Shown here: positions 42,037 through 50,296 of the stretch, piece after piece
Layout of the letters: the number at the start of each line of letters is the position of its first letter
Numbering within the stretch: position 1 is the stretch's first letter
Assembly (NCBI GenBank): GCA_040385245.1
Contig: JAZKHT010000003.1
Span: 248,001-312,000 of the forward strand
Length of the DNA: 64,000 nucleotides
Reading direction: 5' to 3'
Source: JAZKHT01 sp040385245
GTDB taxonomy: Bacteria > Pseudomonadota > Alphaproteobacteria > Rhodobacterales > Rhodobacteraceae
Made by a program: the position numbers and the translations under genes
Notes under the pieces: generated by a model
Told to the model about the DNA's origin: nothing
Database searches by the model: none
What the model saw: the letters and a program-made list of their open reading frames with translations, nothing else

Positions 42037-44882
42037 CTGTTCCCCCGCTTCGGTTCGGCACCCAAGAATTTTCGAAAATTCTTGGCAAAATTCTTCGAAG
42101 AATTTTGGCCCCGCCCGCCATCCGCGCGCGGCGGGTCGGGCAAGACCGGAAAGACTGGTTCGGCCTGATATTGTGGTTCCACCCGTTCGACCCTGACGCG
42201 CAGATCAAACCACGCGGCCTGCCCTGTCACAGGGTCGGAATTGGAGTAGCGGTGACCGTCGCCCTTTTGCGGCAGCAGTTCCGAAATCAGATGGTTCAGC
42301 AGGAATCCTTCGGTTGCCTCGGGCGCGCCTGCGTCCAGTGCCCAGGCGCCCTTACGCTTGCCGATGGCGTTCCACGTCCAGACGGTGTCTGCGTTCAGCG
42401 CCGCCATATGGGCCACAGGCACCGTGATCACCCCGGTGGGGGATGTGACGCGGGCATAGTCGCCGTCTTCAAACCCCTGCGCCTGCCAGATCGCGGTCGG
42501 CAGATAGAGGTGATTCTTGCCGTGGATCTGTCGCAGCCAGGCGTTCTGGCTGCCCCAGGAATGATACATCGCCATGGGCCGCTGCGTCAGCGCGTGCACC
42601 GGATAGCCCGCCGCCACGTCGTCGCCAAAGGGCGGGTACCAGACCGGCAGCGGGTCCATCGCGCGCTTCAACCGGTCGCGCAGATGATCGGGCGGCTGGA
42701 TGAAGCCCTGCCCTTCGGCGGCAAGCTGGAATTTCCGCATCGGTTCGGACCAGATCGAAAAGAGATAGGGCTGCGGGGATTCGTAAAAGCCCGTCGCCAC
42801 GGCCCAATCCTGATAGGCGGCGTTCCACGGTTTGTAATAGGCCCCCTCGTCCGGGACATGCGCCTGAAAGAAGCCGCCGTTGTCGATGTAGCGCTGCATC
42901 TGATCGGGGTTCGGTGCGCCGCGCCCGACGCCATCGCCGTTGCCGCGAAAGCCCATCAGCGGGCCGACACCCGGCCTGCGTTCATGGCGCACGATGTAAT
43001 CGGCGTAATCGCGGTATTTCGGCGCGCCTGCGTCATCCACCATCCCCGGCAGGCCCAACCGCGCCCCAAGATCGAGCAGGACCGACTGAAACCCGCGCAC
43101 GTCGCGGTCAGGCTCTACCACCGGCCAGCGGATCGCATCGCCCGCAGCCCCGGGTTCAGAGATCGGGCGGTCCAGCAGGCTGATGCAGTCGTGGCGTTCC
43201 AGATAGGTCGTATCGGGCAGGATCAGATCGGCATAGGCCACCATTTCCGACGCATAGGCATCGGAATAGATGATGCGCGGGATGATGTATTCGCCGTCAT
43301 CCCCCTTGTCGGTCAGCATCCCCATCACGGCAGCGGAATTCATCGACGAATTCCACGACATGTTCGCCATGTACAAGAACAGCGTGTCGATCCGGTAGGG
43401 ATCGCCCGCATGGGCATTGGGGATCACCATATGCATCAGCCCGTGCGCGCTGAACGGGTTTTCCCAGGTGAAGGCCTTGTCGATCCGCGCGGGGCTGCCA
43501 TCAGCGTTCAGCGCCAGATTTTCCGGCCCGCGCACATAACCCAGATGCGGGCCGGACAACGGTTTGCCGGGCGCTGTCACGAAATGGGGGGTGGGGTGCG
43601 CCTCAACGGGTTTGGGATAGGGCGGTTTCAGCCGATAGCCGCCCGGCGCCTCGACCGTGCCAAGGACGGTCTGCAGCAGGTGCAACGCGCGGGCGGTCTG
43701 AAAGCCGTTGGAATGGGCCGAAATCCCGCGCATCGCGTGAAAGCTGACAGGGCGGCCCGGCATCGTGTCATGGTGGTCGCCGCGAAAATCTGTCCAGGGT
43801 TGGGTCAGTTCAAACGCCTGATCAAAGGCCACATGGGCCAGTTCGGCGGCCAGCGCACGGATGCGGGCGGCGTCGATGCCGACACGGCCCGCCACTGCCT
43901 CGGGGCTGTGTTCGGGCGACAGGTAGCGTTCGGCCATGTGCTGGAACACTGTGCGATGCCCCTGCCAGACCGCCCCAAGATCGGGCTGCACGCCCTTGCC
44001 ATCCCAGGGCGCAGGCATCCCGGTGCGTTTGTCGATGACAAAGGGCTGGCTTTCGGCGTTCTTCAGGATCAGGCCCTTTTCCGGCCCTTCGGTTTCATTG
44101 ACCAAAAGCGGCGCGTTGGTCCAGCGGGCCAGATAGTCCAGATCGACCTTGCCCGCCGCCAGCAGGCAATGGATCAGCGACAGGATCAGCAGGCCATCGG
44201 TGCCGGGGGTTATCCCCAGCCAGTCGTCGGCAATGGCATTGTATCCAGTCCGGATCGGGTTGATCCCGATAACCCGCGCGCCCCGCGCCTTGAGCCGGCC
44301 AAGTCCGATCTTGATCGGGTTGCTGTCATGGTCTTCGGCCACGCCGAACATCACGAACAGTTTCGTGTGGTCCCAATCCGGCTGGCCGAATTCCCAGAAC
44401 GCGCCGCCGATGGTGTAGATGCCCGCCGCAGCCATGTTGACCGAACAGAATCCGCCGTGGGCGGCATAGTTCGGCGTGCCAAAAGCCTGCGCCCACCAGC
44501 CGGTGAAACTTTGCGACTGGTCGCGACCGGTAAAGAAGGCCAGCTTTTCGGGGGCCGTCTCGCGCAGCGGTTTCATCCAGTCAACCGCCAGCGCCAGCGC
44601 CTCGTCCCAACTGATTTCCTCGTAGGCTCCCGATCCGCGCGGGCCGACCCGGCGCATCGGCGCGCGCAGGCGGCTGGGGGCGGTGATCTGCATGATCCCC
44701 GACGCCCCCTTGGCGCACAAGACACCCTTGTTCACGGGATGGTCGCGGTTGCCTTCGATATAGCTGACGGCGCCGGACTTCAGATGCACATTGATGCCGC
44801 AGCGGCAGGCGCACATGTAGCAGGTGGTGCGGCGCACCTCGTCTGATACGGGGGGCGAAGTGTCGAGTTTCGGTTGTCCCAT
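42033..44882 (-). CDS. soeA: Sulfite dehydrogenase molybdopterin subunit SoeA
   Basis: This DMSO-reductase-family molybdenum enzyme (949 aa) probably oxidises the sulfite released by Xsc to sulfate. The N-terminal [4Fe-4S] site is C21/C24/C28/C56 (CYMCACRCG ... LCAKG). bis-MGD binding segments include TGRDQSQSFTGWW, GVAEDHDSNPIK and SWNSSMNSAAV. No Tat signal is present, consistent with cytoplasmic SoeA and unlike periplasmic SorA or DmsA. The start shares one base with the ackA stop. The last 26 codons are odd: they are built from two abutting AT-rich palindromes (42064-42109) that encode a lysine/asparagine/phenylalanine-rich tail. Sulfur reductases of the same family are the alternative. 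Confidence 0.82.
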   Translation of the reverse strand: MGQPKLDTSPPVSDEVRRTTCYMCACRCGINVHLKSGAVSYIEGNRDHPVNKGVLCAKGASGIMQITAPSRLRAPMRRVGPRGSGAYEEISWDEALALAVDWMKPLRETAPEKLAFFTGRDQSQSFTGWWAQAFGTPNYAAHGGFCSVNMAAAGIYTIGGAFWEFGQPDWDHTKLFVMFGVAEDHDSNPIKIGLGRLKARGARVIGINPIRTGYNAIADDWLGITPGTDGLLILSLIHCLLAAGKVDLDYLARWTNAPLLVNETEGPEKGLILKNAESQPFVIDKRTGMPAPWDGKGVQPDLGAVWQGHRTVFQHMAERYLSPEHSPEAVAGRVGIDAARIRALAAELAHVAFDQAFELTQPWTDFRGDHHDTMPGRPVSFHAMRGISAHSNGFQTARALHLLQTVLGTVEAPGGYRLKPPYPKPVEAHPTPHFVTAPGKPLSGPHLGYVRGPENLALNADGSPARIDKAFTWENPFSAHGLMHMVIPNAHAGDPYRIDTLFLYMANMSWNSSMNSAAVMGMLTDKGDDGEYIIPRIIYSDAYASEMVAYADLILPDTTYLERHDCISLLDRPISEPGAAGDAIRWPVVEPDRDVRGFQSVLLDLGARLGLPGMVDDAGAPKYRDYADYIVRHERRPGVGPLMGFRGNGDGVGRGAPNPDQMQRYIDNGGFFQAHVPDEGAYYKPWNAAYQDWAVATGFYESPQPYLFSIWSEPMRKFQLAAEGQGFIQPPDHLRDRLKRAMDPLPVWYPPFGDDVAAGYPVHALTQRPMAMYHSWGSQNAWLRQIHGKNHLYLPTAIWQAQGFEDGDYARVTSPTGVITVPVAHMAALNADTVWTWNAIGKRKGAWALDAGAPEATEGFLLNHLISELLPQKGDGHRYSNSDPVTGQAAWFDLRVRVERVEPQYQAEPVFPVLPDPPRADGGRGQNSSKNFAKNFRKFLGAEPKRGNR
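42064..42109. repeat. Two abutting perfect AT-rich palindromes inside the soeA 3' end
   Basis: A 24-bp palindrome (42064-42087, core TTTTCGAAAA) and a 22-bp palindrome (42088-42109, core TTCTTCGAAGAA) lie end to end within coding sequence. Their A/T content contrasts sharply with the GC-rich surroundings. Confidence 0.85.
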
Positions 44883-46012
44883 CAGATCCCCCCCAATGCC
44901 AGAACGGCCAGCGTCTCGGCTGCAATGTGGCGTTCTTCGGCGGCGGGCACTGTCCAGATCGCGACACGGGATGTGACATCGTGCAGGCAGACCGCCCCCG
45001 CCGCATTGGCCGCATCATTGACCGATGTCCCGGCCCATGCCAGCCCCTTGATCACCTGACACCGCACATGCGCATCATTTTCCCCGATGCCGCCGGTAAA
45101 GGCTATGGCATCCAGCCCCCCCATAGCCGCAATCATCGACCCTGCGTGCCGCACGATCCAATAGCAGAAATGGTCGATGGCAAAGGCGGCATCAGCCGTG
45201 CCCGCGCCATGCAGGGCGCGCATGTCCGAATGCCCGCCAAGGCCCAGCAGGCCGGACTGGCGGTTCAGGATCTGCGACGCCCCGTCGATGCCGTGCCGTT
45301 CCGCCAACCGCAGCACGGCGTTGCCGTCGATGGACCCTGCCCGCGTGCCCATCGTCAGCCCGTCCAGCGGCGAATAGCCCATCGTGGTGGCGACCGAGCG
45401 CCCATCCCGGATGGCACACAGCGACGCGCCGTTCCCCAGATGCAGCGCCAGCAGACGCCCCGGCAGCGCCCGTCCCGTCAGCCCGGGCAGATTGGCGACA
45501 AGGCTGGCATAGCTGATCCCGTGAAAGCCATAGCGGCGCAGGCCCAACGCCTCGGCCTGCGGGGGCAGGGCATAGCGGCGGGCCACATCGGGGTTGGTGG
45601 CGTGAAAGGCGGTGTCGAAACTGGCGCATTGCGGCAGGTCGGGCAGCAAACCCGCAAGCGCCCGGATCGCCATCAGATTGGCCGGGTTGTGCAGCGGGGC
45701 CAGCGGGACACACCCCTCGATCTGTGCGATGGTGTCAGGCGTGATCCGACAGGGCGCGGTCAAATGCGGCCCGCCATGCACGACCCGGTGCGCCGCCGCT
45801 GTCAGGTCCGCCACCCCGAATCCCTGCGCCGCGAACCCGTCCAGGCACAGGGCAAGGGCTGCCCCATGATCGGGCGCAATCGCAAGCACATCGCCATGGC
45901 GCGCATCAGTGCCAATCTCAGTCACGCGGGCCTGCGCCAGCGGCGTCAGGTCGCGCGCGAACAGCGCCACCTTGATCGAGGATGACCCGGCATTGACCAC
46001 CAGAACCGTCAT
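44882..46012 (-). CDS. ackA: Acetate kinase
   Basis: Acetate kinase (376 aa) interconverts acetyl phosphate + ADP and acetate + ATP in the cytoplasm. Motifs in order: NAGSSSIK at the N-terminus, HRVVHGG, FDTAFH, RYGFHG, LHLGNGAS, GYSPLDGLTMGTRAG and FTGGIGEN. In this operon its substrate would be the acetyl phosphate made by Xsc, giving ATP by substrate-level phosphorylation. Many taurine clusters carry pta instead, and no pta is seen in the window. It directly abuts tauZ upstream and shares one base with soeA downstream. Propionate or butyrate kinase are family alternatives. Confidence 0.9.
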   Translation of the reverse strand: MTVLVVNAGSSSIKVALFARDLTPLAQARVTEIGTDARHGDVLAIAPDHGAALALCLDGFAAQGFGVADLTAAAHRVVHGGPHLTAPCRITPDTIAQIEGCVPLAPLHNPANLMAIRALAGLLPDLPQCASFDTAFHATNPDVARRYALPPQAEALGLRRYGFHGISYASLVANLPGLTGRALPGRLLALHLGNGASLCAIRDGRSVATTMGYSPLDGLTMGTRAGSIDGNAVLRLAERHGIDGASQILNRQSGLLGLGGHSDMRALHGAGTADAAFAIDHFCYWIVRHAGSMIAAMGGLDAIAFTGGIGENDAHVRCQVIKGLAWAGTSVNDAANAAGAVCLHDVTSRVAIWTVPAAEERHIAAETLAVLALGGI

Positions 46013-46759
46013 TCAGACCACCGATTTCAGCAGGCCAAGTGTGGCAAGAACGGCCAGCAACCCTATGGCAAAGCGTCTGAATTCCTGTGGCGCGGCCTTC
46101 AGGAAATGCCGCCCACCCAGACTGATGCCCAAGATCAGGATCGGCAAGGCCAGCACGGATGCAACAAGCGTATCCTTCGTGATCATCCCGCGATAGGCCA
46201 TCAGCGGCAGCGTCCACAGATCAAGCAGGGTGAAATACACGATCAGCGTCGCGCGAAACACCGACGCCGCCACTGGCTGTGCGGCAAAGAACACTGCCAC
46301 CGGCAACCCCCCCACCGCTGCGGCATTGGCCATGCCAGAGATCACACCGACGCCCACATCGCCCCCCGTGCCGACCCGTCCACGAAAAGCCCACCCCGCC
46401 AGCAGCAGCGTGCACATCGCCAGCACATAGGCCGCGATCACCGCCCGTGCCGCATCGACCCCGATGCCCGACAGCGCCCACAGGCCGATGGGCACACCGA
46501 CCAGCGCGCCCGCAAACAGCCCACCCGCGCGCCGCCAGTCGATATGACCGCGCAAGGACGGGGCCTGTTGCACCGTCATCGCCACATCCAGCACCAGCAC
46601 GACCGGCACCAGATGCAGCGGGTTGGTCACCAAGGACGCCGCCGAGACGACCAAAGCGGCAAAGCCGAACCCGGAATAGCCCCGGACAAAGGCCGCGACG
46701 AACAGCGCCAGCCCCAGATAGGCCGCCTCGACCCCGCCAAGGTCAAAGGGCAGCGTCAT
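46013..46759 (-). CDS. tauZ: TauE/SafE-family membrane protein TauZ-like (probable sulfite/sulfate export)
   Basis: This 248-aa membrane protein has about eight helices in two halves, with the TauE/SafE signatures RGYSGFGFAALVVSAASLV near the N-terminus and SGMANAAAVGGLPVAVFF in the second half. Family members are proposed exporters of sulfite, sulfate or sulfonates. In taurine clusters the product is called TauZ or TauE. Position between xsc and ackA (ATGA overlap with xsc; abutting ackA) suggests that it relieves the cell of the inorganic sulfur product. The exported anion cannot be told from sequence. Confidence 0.78.
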   Translation of the reverse strand: MTLPFDLGGVEAAYLGLALFVAAFVRGYSGFGFAALVVSAASLVTNPLHLVPVVLVLDVAMTVQQAPSLRGHIDWRRAGGLFAGALVGVPIGLWALSGIGVDAARAVIAAYVLAMCTLLLAGWAFRGRVGTGGDVGVGVISGMANAAAVGGLPVAVFFAAQPVAASVFRATLIVYFTLLDLWTLPLMAYRGMITKDTLVASVLALPILILGISLGGRHFLKAAPQEFRRFAIGLLAVLATLGLLKSVV

Positions 46760-48531
46760 ACGACCTGCGGGCGCATTTCCGCCTTGTCGATCCCTGCCAC
46801 AGCCACCGGCTTTTTCATCGCGTCCCGGCGGAAAGGTTCGCCCAGTTCCTGATTGATCAGCGCCTCGATCAACGTGGTCTTGCCATGGGTCATCTGGTCG
46901 TCGATGGCCTTGGACAGCGCCGCGCGCAACTCGTCCATGGTGCGCGCCTGCACCCCTTGCAGACCGCAGGCCCGCGCGATGCCCGCATATGACACCTGCG
47001 TGTCCAGTTCTGTGCCGACAAAGTTGTCGTCATACCACAGGGTCGAATTGCGCTTTTCCGCTCCCCATTGATAGTTGCGGAACACGACCATGGTGATCGC
47101 GGGCCATTCGGGCCGCCCGATGGCGGTCAGTTCCGTCACAGCAATGCCAAAAGCGCCGTCACCGGCAAAGCCCACCACCGGAACATCCGGGCAGCCGATC
47201 TTGGCCCCGACGATGGACGGCAGGCCATAGCCGCAGGGGCCGAACAGCCCCGGCGCCAGATATTTGCGCCCCGTATCAAAGGTCGGATAGGCATTGCCGA
47301 TGGCGCAGTTGTTGCCGATGTCGGACGAGATGATCGCCTCGCGCGGCAGGGCGGACTGGATAGCGCGCCAGGCCATGCGCGGGCTCATCCAGTCCGGCTT
47401 GTCGTCGCGGGCGCGCTGGTTCCAGGTGGTGCCCGGATCGTCGTCTTCGTGATCCATCGACGACAGCGCCTGCGCCCACGCCGATTTCGTCTGCGCAATG
47501 GTCGCCTTGCGCGCGGCCCGGCCCGCATCGCCTGCGGTGGGGGACAAACGCGCTAAAATCGCTTCGGCGACCTTTCCAGCGTCGCCGACGATGCCAACAG
47601 AGACCTTTTTGGTCAACCCGATCCGGTCCGGGTTGATGTCGACTTGAATGATCCTGGCCGATTTCGGCCAGTAGTCCAGCCCGTAGCCCGGCAACGTCGA
47701 AAACGGGTTTAGCCGGGTGCCAAGACAGAGTACCACATCTGCCTGAGAAATCAATTCCATCGCCGCCTTGGACCCGTTGTATCCCAGCGGCCCGACGAAC
47801 AGCGGGTGCCCGCCGGGAAAGGCGTCATTGTGCTGATAGCCGACGCAAACCGGCGCATCCAACCGTTCGGCCAGCGCCATCGACGCCGGGATCGCGCCTG
47901 CCAGAACCACGCCCGCGCCGTTCAGGATCACCGGCGATTTCGCCCCCGACAACAGGGCGGCGGCCTGCGCGATGGCGTCATCCCCGCCCGACGGGCGTTC
48001 AAACGTCACGATCGCGGGCAGGTCGATGTCAATGACTTGGGTCCAGTAATCGCGCGGCATGTTGATCTGCGCCGGGGCCGACAGGCGACGGGCGTTCAGG
48101 ATCACGCGGTTCAGCACCTCGGCCACGCGCGAGGGGTCGCGCACCTCTTCCTGATAGGCGACCATGTCGGCGAACAGGGCCATCTGCTCCACCTCCTGGA
48201 AACCGCCCATGCCGATGGTCTTGTTTGCGGCCTGCGGGGTGACCAGCAGCAGCGGCGTGTGGTTCCAGTAGGCCGTTTTCACCGCCGTGACAAAGTTGGT
48301 GATGCCGGGGCCATTCTGGGCGATCATCATGCTCATCTTGCCACTGGCGCGGGTGTAGCCATCCGCCATCATCCCGCCCGACCCTTCATGGGCGCAATCC
48401 CAGAAGGTGATGCCCGCGCGGGGGAACAGGTCCGAGATCGGCATGAAGGCCGACCCGATGATGCCAAAGGCATGTTCGATGCCATGCATCTGAAGAACTT
48501 TGACAAAAGCCTCTTCGGTGGTCATCCGCAT
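46756..48531 (-). CDS. xsc: Sulfoacetaldehyde acetyltransferase
   Basis: Xsc is a ThDP-dependent enzyme that converts sulfoacetaldehyde and phosphate to acetyl phosphate and sulfite, the C-S bond cleavage of taurine dissimilation (591 aa, matching the usual length). The N-terminal ThDP glutamate is E49 in AHEGSGGMMADGYTR. The C-terminal cofactor motif runs GDGAFGIAVTELTAIGRP to FRNYQWGAEK (GDG...N). The segment PQAANKTIGMGGFQEVEQ is typical of Xsc rather than of acetolactate synthases. The ATG at 48531 is preceded by AAGGAGAG; an ATG at 48579 is not. It heads the tauZ-ackA-soeABC run and has TauR boxes in its promoter. Confidence 0.95.
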   Translation of the reverse strand: MRMTTEEAFVKVLQMHGIEHAFGIIGSAFMPISDLFPRAGITFWDCAHEGSGGMMADGYTRASGKMSMMIAQNGPGITNFVTAVKTAYWNHTPLLLVTPQAANKTIGMGGFQEVEQMALFADMVAYQEEVRDPSRVAEVLNRVILNARRLSAPAQINMPRDYWTQVIDIDLPAIVTFERPSGGDDAIAQAAALLSGAKSPVILNGAGVVLAGAIPASMALAERLDAPVCVGYQHNDAFPGGHPLFVGPLGYNGSKAAMELISQADVVLCLGTRLNPFSTLPGYGLDYWPKSARIIQVDINPDRIGLTKKVSVGIVGDAGKVAEAILARLSPTAGDAGRAARKATIAQTKSAWAQALSSMDHEDDDPGTTWNQRARDDKPDWMSPRMAWRAIQSALPREAIISSDIGNNCAIGNAYPTFDTGRKYLAPGLFGPCGYGLPSIVGAKIGCPDVPVVGFAGDGAFGIAVTELTAIGRPEWPAITMVVFRNYQWGAEKRNSTLWYDDNFVGTELDTQVSYAGIARACGLQGVQARTMDELRAALSKAIDDQMTHGKTTLIEALINQELGEPFRRDAMKKPVAVAGIDKAEMRPQVV

Positions 48532-48586
48532 GGTGTCTCTCCTTGATCCGGTTGGCGCCTTTGTATCCCCCCAAGCCACCCCTGGC

Positions 48587-48619
48587 TTAGGGCCAGAGCG
48601 TGCGGCGCTTTAGGTCCAG
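48587..48619 (-). promoter_or_regulatory. Paired TauR boxes upstream of xsc
   Basis: On the minus strand CTGGACCTAA (48619-48610) and CTGGCCCTAA (48596-48587) form a direct repeat with 23-bp period. They match the CTGGACYTAA boxes known for TauR of Rhodobacter capsulatus. The proximal box ends 55 bp before the xsc start codon. Confidence 0.8.
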
Positions 48620-48629
48620 ATGACAGGCC

Positions 48630-50087
48630 CTAGCGCATCGCCCCTGCAATCCGGGCGATGCCCTCGGGGATGCGCTGATGCGGGATGGACGAATAGGCCA
48701 GCCGGTAGAAATTCCCCCGCGCGGCGTGGTCGTCAAAAAACACCCGCCCCGGTTCGATAAGCACGCCTTGGGCGCGCAGGGTTTGCGCCAGAACGCCTGT
48801 GTCCACCCCATCGGGCGCGCGCATCCAGAAGGACGACCCGCCAAACCCACCCTGCCCCGCCACCATCAACCCATGGTCGCGGATCGCCTCGTCCATCACC
48901 AGCCGCCGCCGCCGGTAGGCCGCCTTCATCCGGTTCACCAGCGCATCGTAATGCCCAAGGCTCAGGAAATAGGCGGCGGTGCGCTGGATATGCCCCGGCG
49001 GATGGCGCAACACCTGCGACCGCAGTGCCCGCGCCTCGCGGATGAACCCCTCAGGCCCCACCAGCCAGCCAAGCCGCAGACCCGGAAAAATGGACTTCGA
49101 GAATGACCCCGCATGAACGACCCGCCCGTCGGCATCCAGCGATTTCAGGCTGGGAGAGACCTGTTTCAGAAACGACATCTCGAACTCGTAGTCATCCTCA
49201 ACGATGATGAACCCCTGCCGGGCCGCCGCCTCCAGCAGCGCCAGACGCCGCGCAAGGGGCATCGTCGCATTGGTCGGGCAATGGTGGCTGGCGGTGGTAA
49301 AGACCACATCCACCCCTTCGGGCAGGGCTTCGGGGGGCAGGCCGTCGGCGTCGACATCGACGGCGATCATTCTTGCCCCGGTCTGCGCCACCACCCCGCG
49401 AAAGCCGGGGTAACCGGGGTTTTCCACCACCGCCGCCCCGCCCGGTTGCAACAGAACCTGCGCCGCCAGCCACAGCGCGTTCTGCGCGCCCATGGTCACC
49501 AGCACCTCGGACGGGCGGGCCTCGATCCCCCGGCGCGGCAGGATGTTGCGCAGGATGTATTCGATCAGCATCGGATCATCGCGTTCGTAGTAGTCGGATG
49601 TCAGCGTCTCGAAATCTCGCCGCCCCAGCGCCTGCACCGCGCACAACCGCCAGTTCTGATGGTCAAACAGACTGGCATCCGCCTGCCCATAGATGAAGGG
49701 CCAGGGATAGCTGCGCCAGTCGTCGGGTTTCTCCAGCCGGGGCTGGCGCGAAAACCGCTGGCCCGTCAACGTGGCCCAATCCACGGTGTCCTGACGCGGT
49801 GCGCGCAGCGGGCGAAACTGCGGCTGCACCGGCACGCCGTCCGATACGAAATACCCCGACCGCCCCCGCGCCGTCAGATAATCCGACGACACAAGTTCGG
49901 TATAGGCCAGCGTCACGGTAATCCGGCTGATGCCCAGATGTGCGGCCAGCCCGCGCGACGACGGCATCTTGTCGCCCGCGCGGAACCGCCCCGACAATAT
50001 GCCTTCGGACACCATCTGCCGGATGCGTTGCTGCAAGGTGCCGCTGGACGGCACGGGCAAGAAAAAGCTTTCAACCGGGATCGCCAT
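48630..50087 (-). CDS. tauR: MocR-type transcriptional activator TauR
   Basis: TauR activates taurine utilisation genes (485 aa). It is a MocR/GntR fusion: an N-terminal winged helix (LQQRIRQMVSEGILSGRFRAGDKMPSSRGLAAHLGISRITV, residues about 18-58), then an aminotransferase-like PLP domain with NPGYPGFRG, VEDDYEFEM and lysine motif GSFSKSIFPGLRLGW. The ATG at 50087 has GAGG upstream; longer in-frame starts run through the repeat-rich gap. It lies between tpa and xsc, both of which carry matching box pairs. The ligand is presumably taurine or a PLP adduct of it. Confidence 0.92.
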   Translation of the reverse strand: MAIPVESFFLPVPSSGTLQQRIRQMVSEGILSGRFRAGDKMPSSRGLAAHLGISRITVTLAYTELVSSDYLTARGRSGYFVSDGVPVQPQFRPLRAPRQDTVDWATLTGQRFSRQPRLEKPDDWRSYPWPFIYGQADASLFDHQNWRLCAVQALGRRDFETLTSDYYERDDPMLIEYILRNILPRRGIEARPSEVLVTMGAQNALWLAAQVLLQPGGAAVVENPGYPGFRGVVAQTGARMIAVDVDADGLPPEALPEGVDVVFTTASHHCPTNATMPLARRLALLEAAARQGFIIVEDDYEFEMSFLKQVSPSLKSLDADGRVVHAGSFSKSIFPGLRLGWLVGPEGFIREARALRSQVLRHPPGHIQRTAAYFLSLGHYDALVNRMKAAYRRRRLVMDEAIRDHGLMVAGQGGFGGSSFWMRAPDGVDTGVLAQTLRAQGVLIEPGRVFFDDHAARGNFYRLAYSSIPHQRIPEGIARIAGAMR

Positions 50088-50149
50088 TCTGGCCTCATGG
50101 GCTGCACCATCTGGCCTTATAGCATCGGGAAACCGGAAATGAACCCTGC

Positions 50150-50170
50150 TTCCTCTTCCTGAAAATATCC
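50150..50170 (-). repeat. Dispersed 21-bp element, copy 2
   Basis: This copy is identical to copy 1 over 21 bases (minus strand GGATATTTTCAGGAAGAGGAA). It lies 63-83 bp upstream of tauR and is followed on the plus side by several GC hairpins, as in copy 1. Confidence 0.7.
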
Positions 50171-50195
50171 TCAGGGGGAATCGCGCCTGCGCGAT

Positions 50196-50212
50196 GGGGG
50201 CAGAATGCCCCC
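50196..50212. repeat. 7-bp GC hairpin in the tpa-tauR gap
   Basis: GGGGGCA-GAA-TGCCCCC lies next to copy 2 of the dispersed element and may be part of that unit. Confidence 0.45.
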
Positions 50213-50218
50213 CTGTTG

Positions 50219-50248
50219 CCCTGTTGCGCGCAAAGGCGCGCAACAGGG
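50219..50248. terminator. Perfect 13-bp hairpin between tpa and tauR
   Basis: CCCTGTTGCGCGC pairs perfectly with GCGCGCAACAGGG across an AAAG loop, 49 bp past the tpa stop. A further 7-bp stem (GTGCGCC/GGCGCAC) lies closer to tpa. Together they probably end or attenuate tpa transcription before tauR. Confidence 0.6.
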
Positions 50249-50296
50249 GGAAAGGCGTGCGCCGGAACGGCGCACCGCTGGATTACCGTTGGACGA

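Noticed and set aside
41817..44846. A 1009-codon open frame on the plus strand opposite soeA
   Set aside because: soeA has clear Fe-S and molybdopterin motifs; the antisense translation has no domain, no signal and a shadow-type composition.
42033..44882. Dimethyl sulfoxide or polysulfide reductase instead of sulfite dehydrogenase
   Set aside because: Family similarity alone allows it, but there is no Tat signal and the gene is coupled to xsc and ackA, which favours cytoplasmic sulfite oxidation.
50257..50280. GGAAC followed by CGTT in the tpa-tauR gap, resembling an EcfG promoter
   Set aside because: The spacer is 18 bases, outside 16-17, and it points antisense into tpa inside a hairpin cluster.
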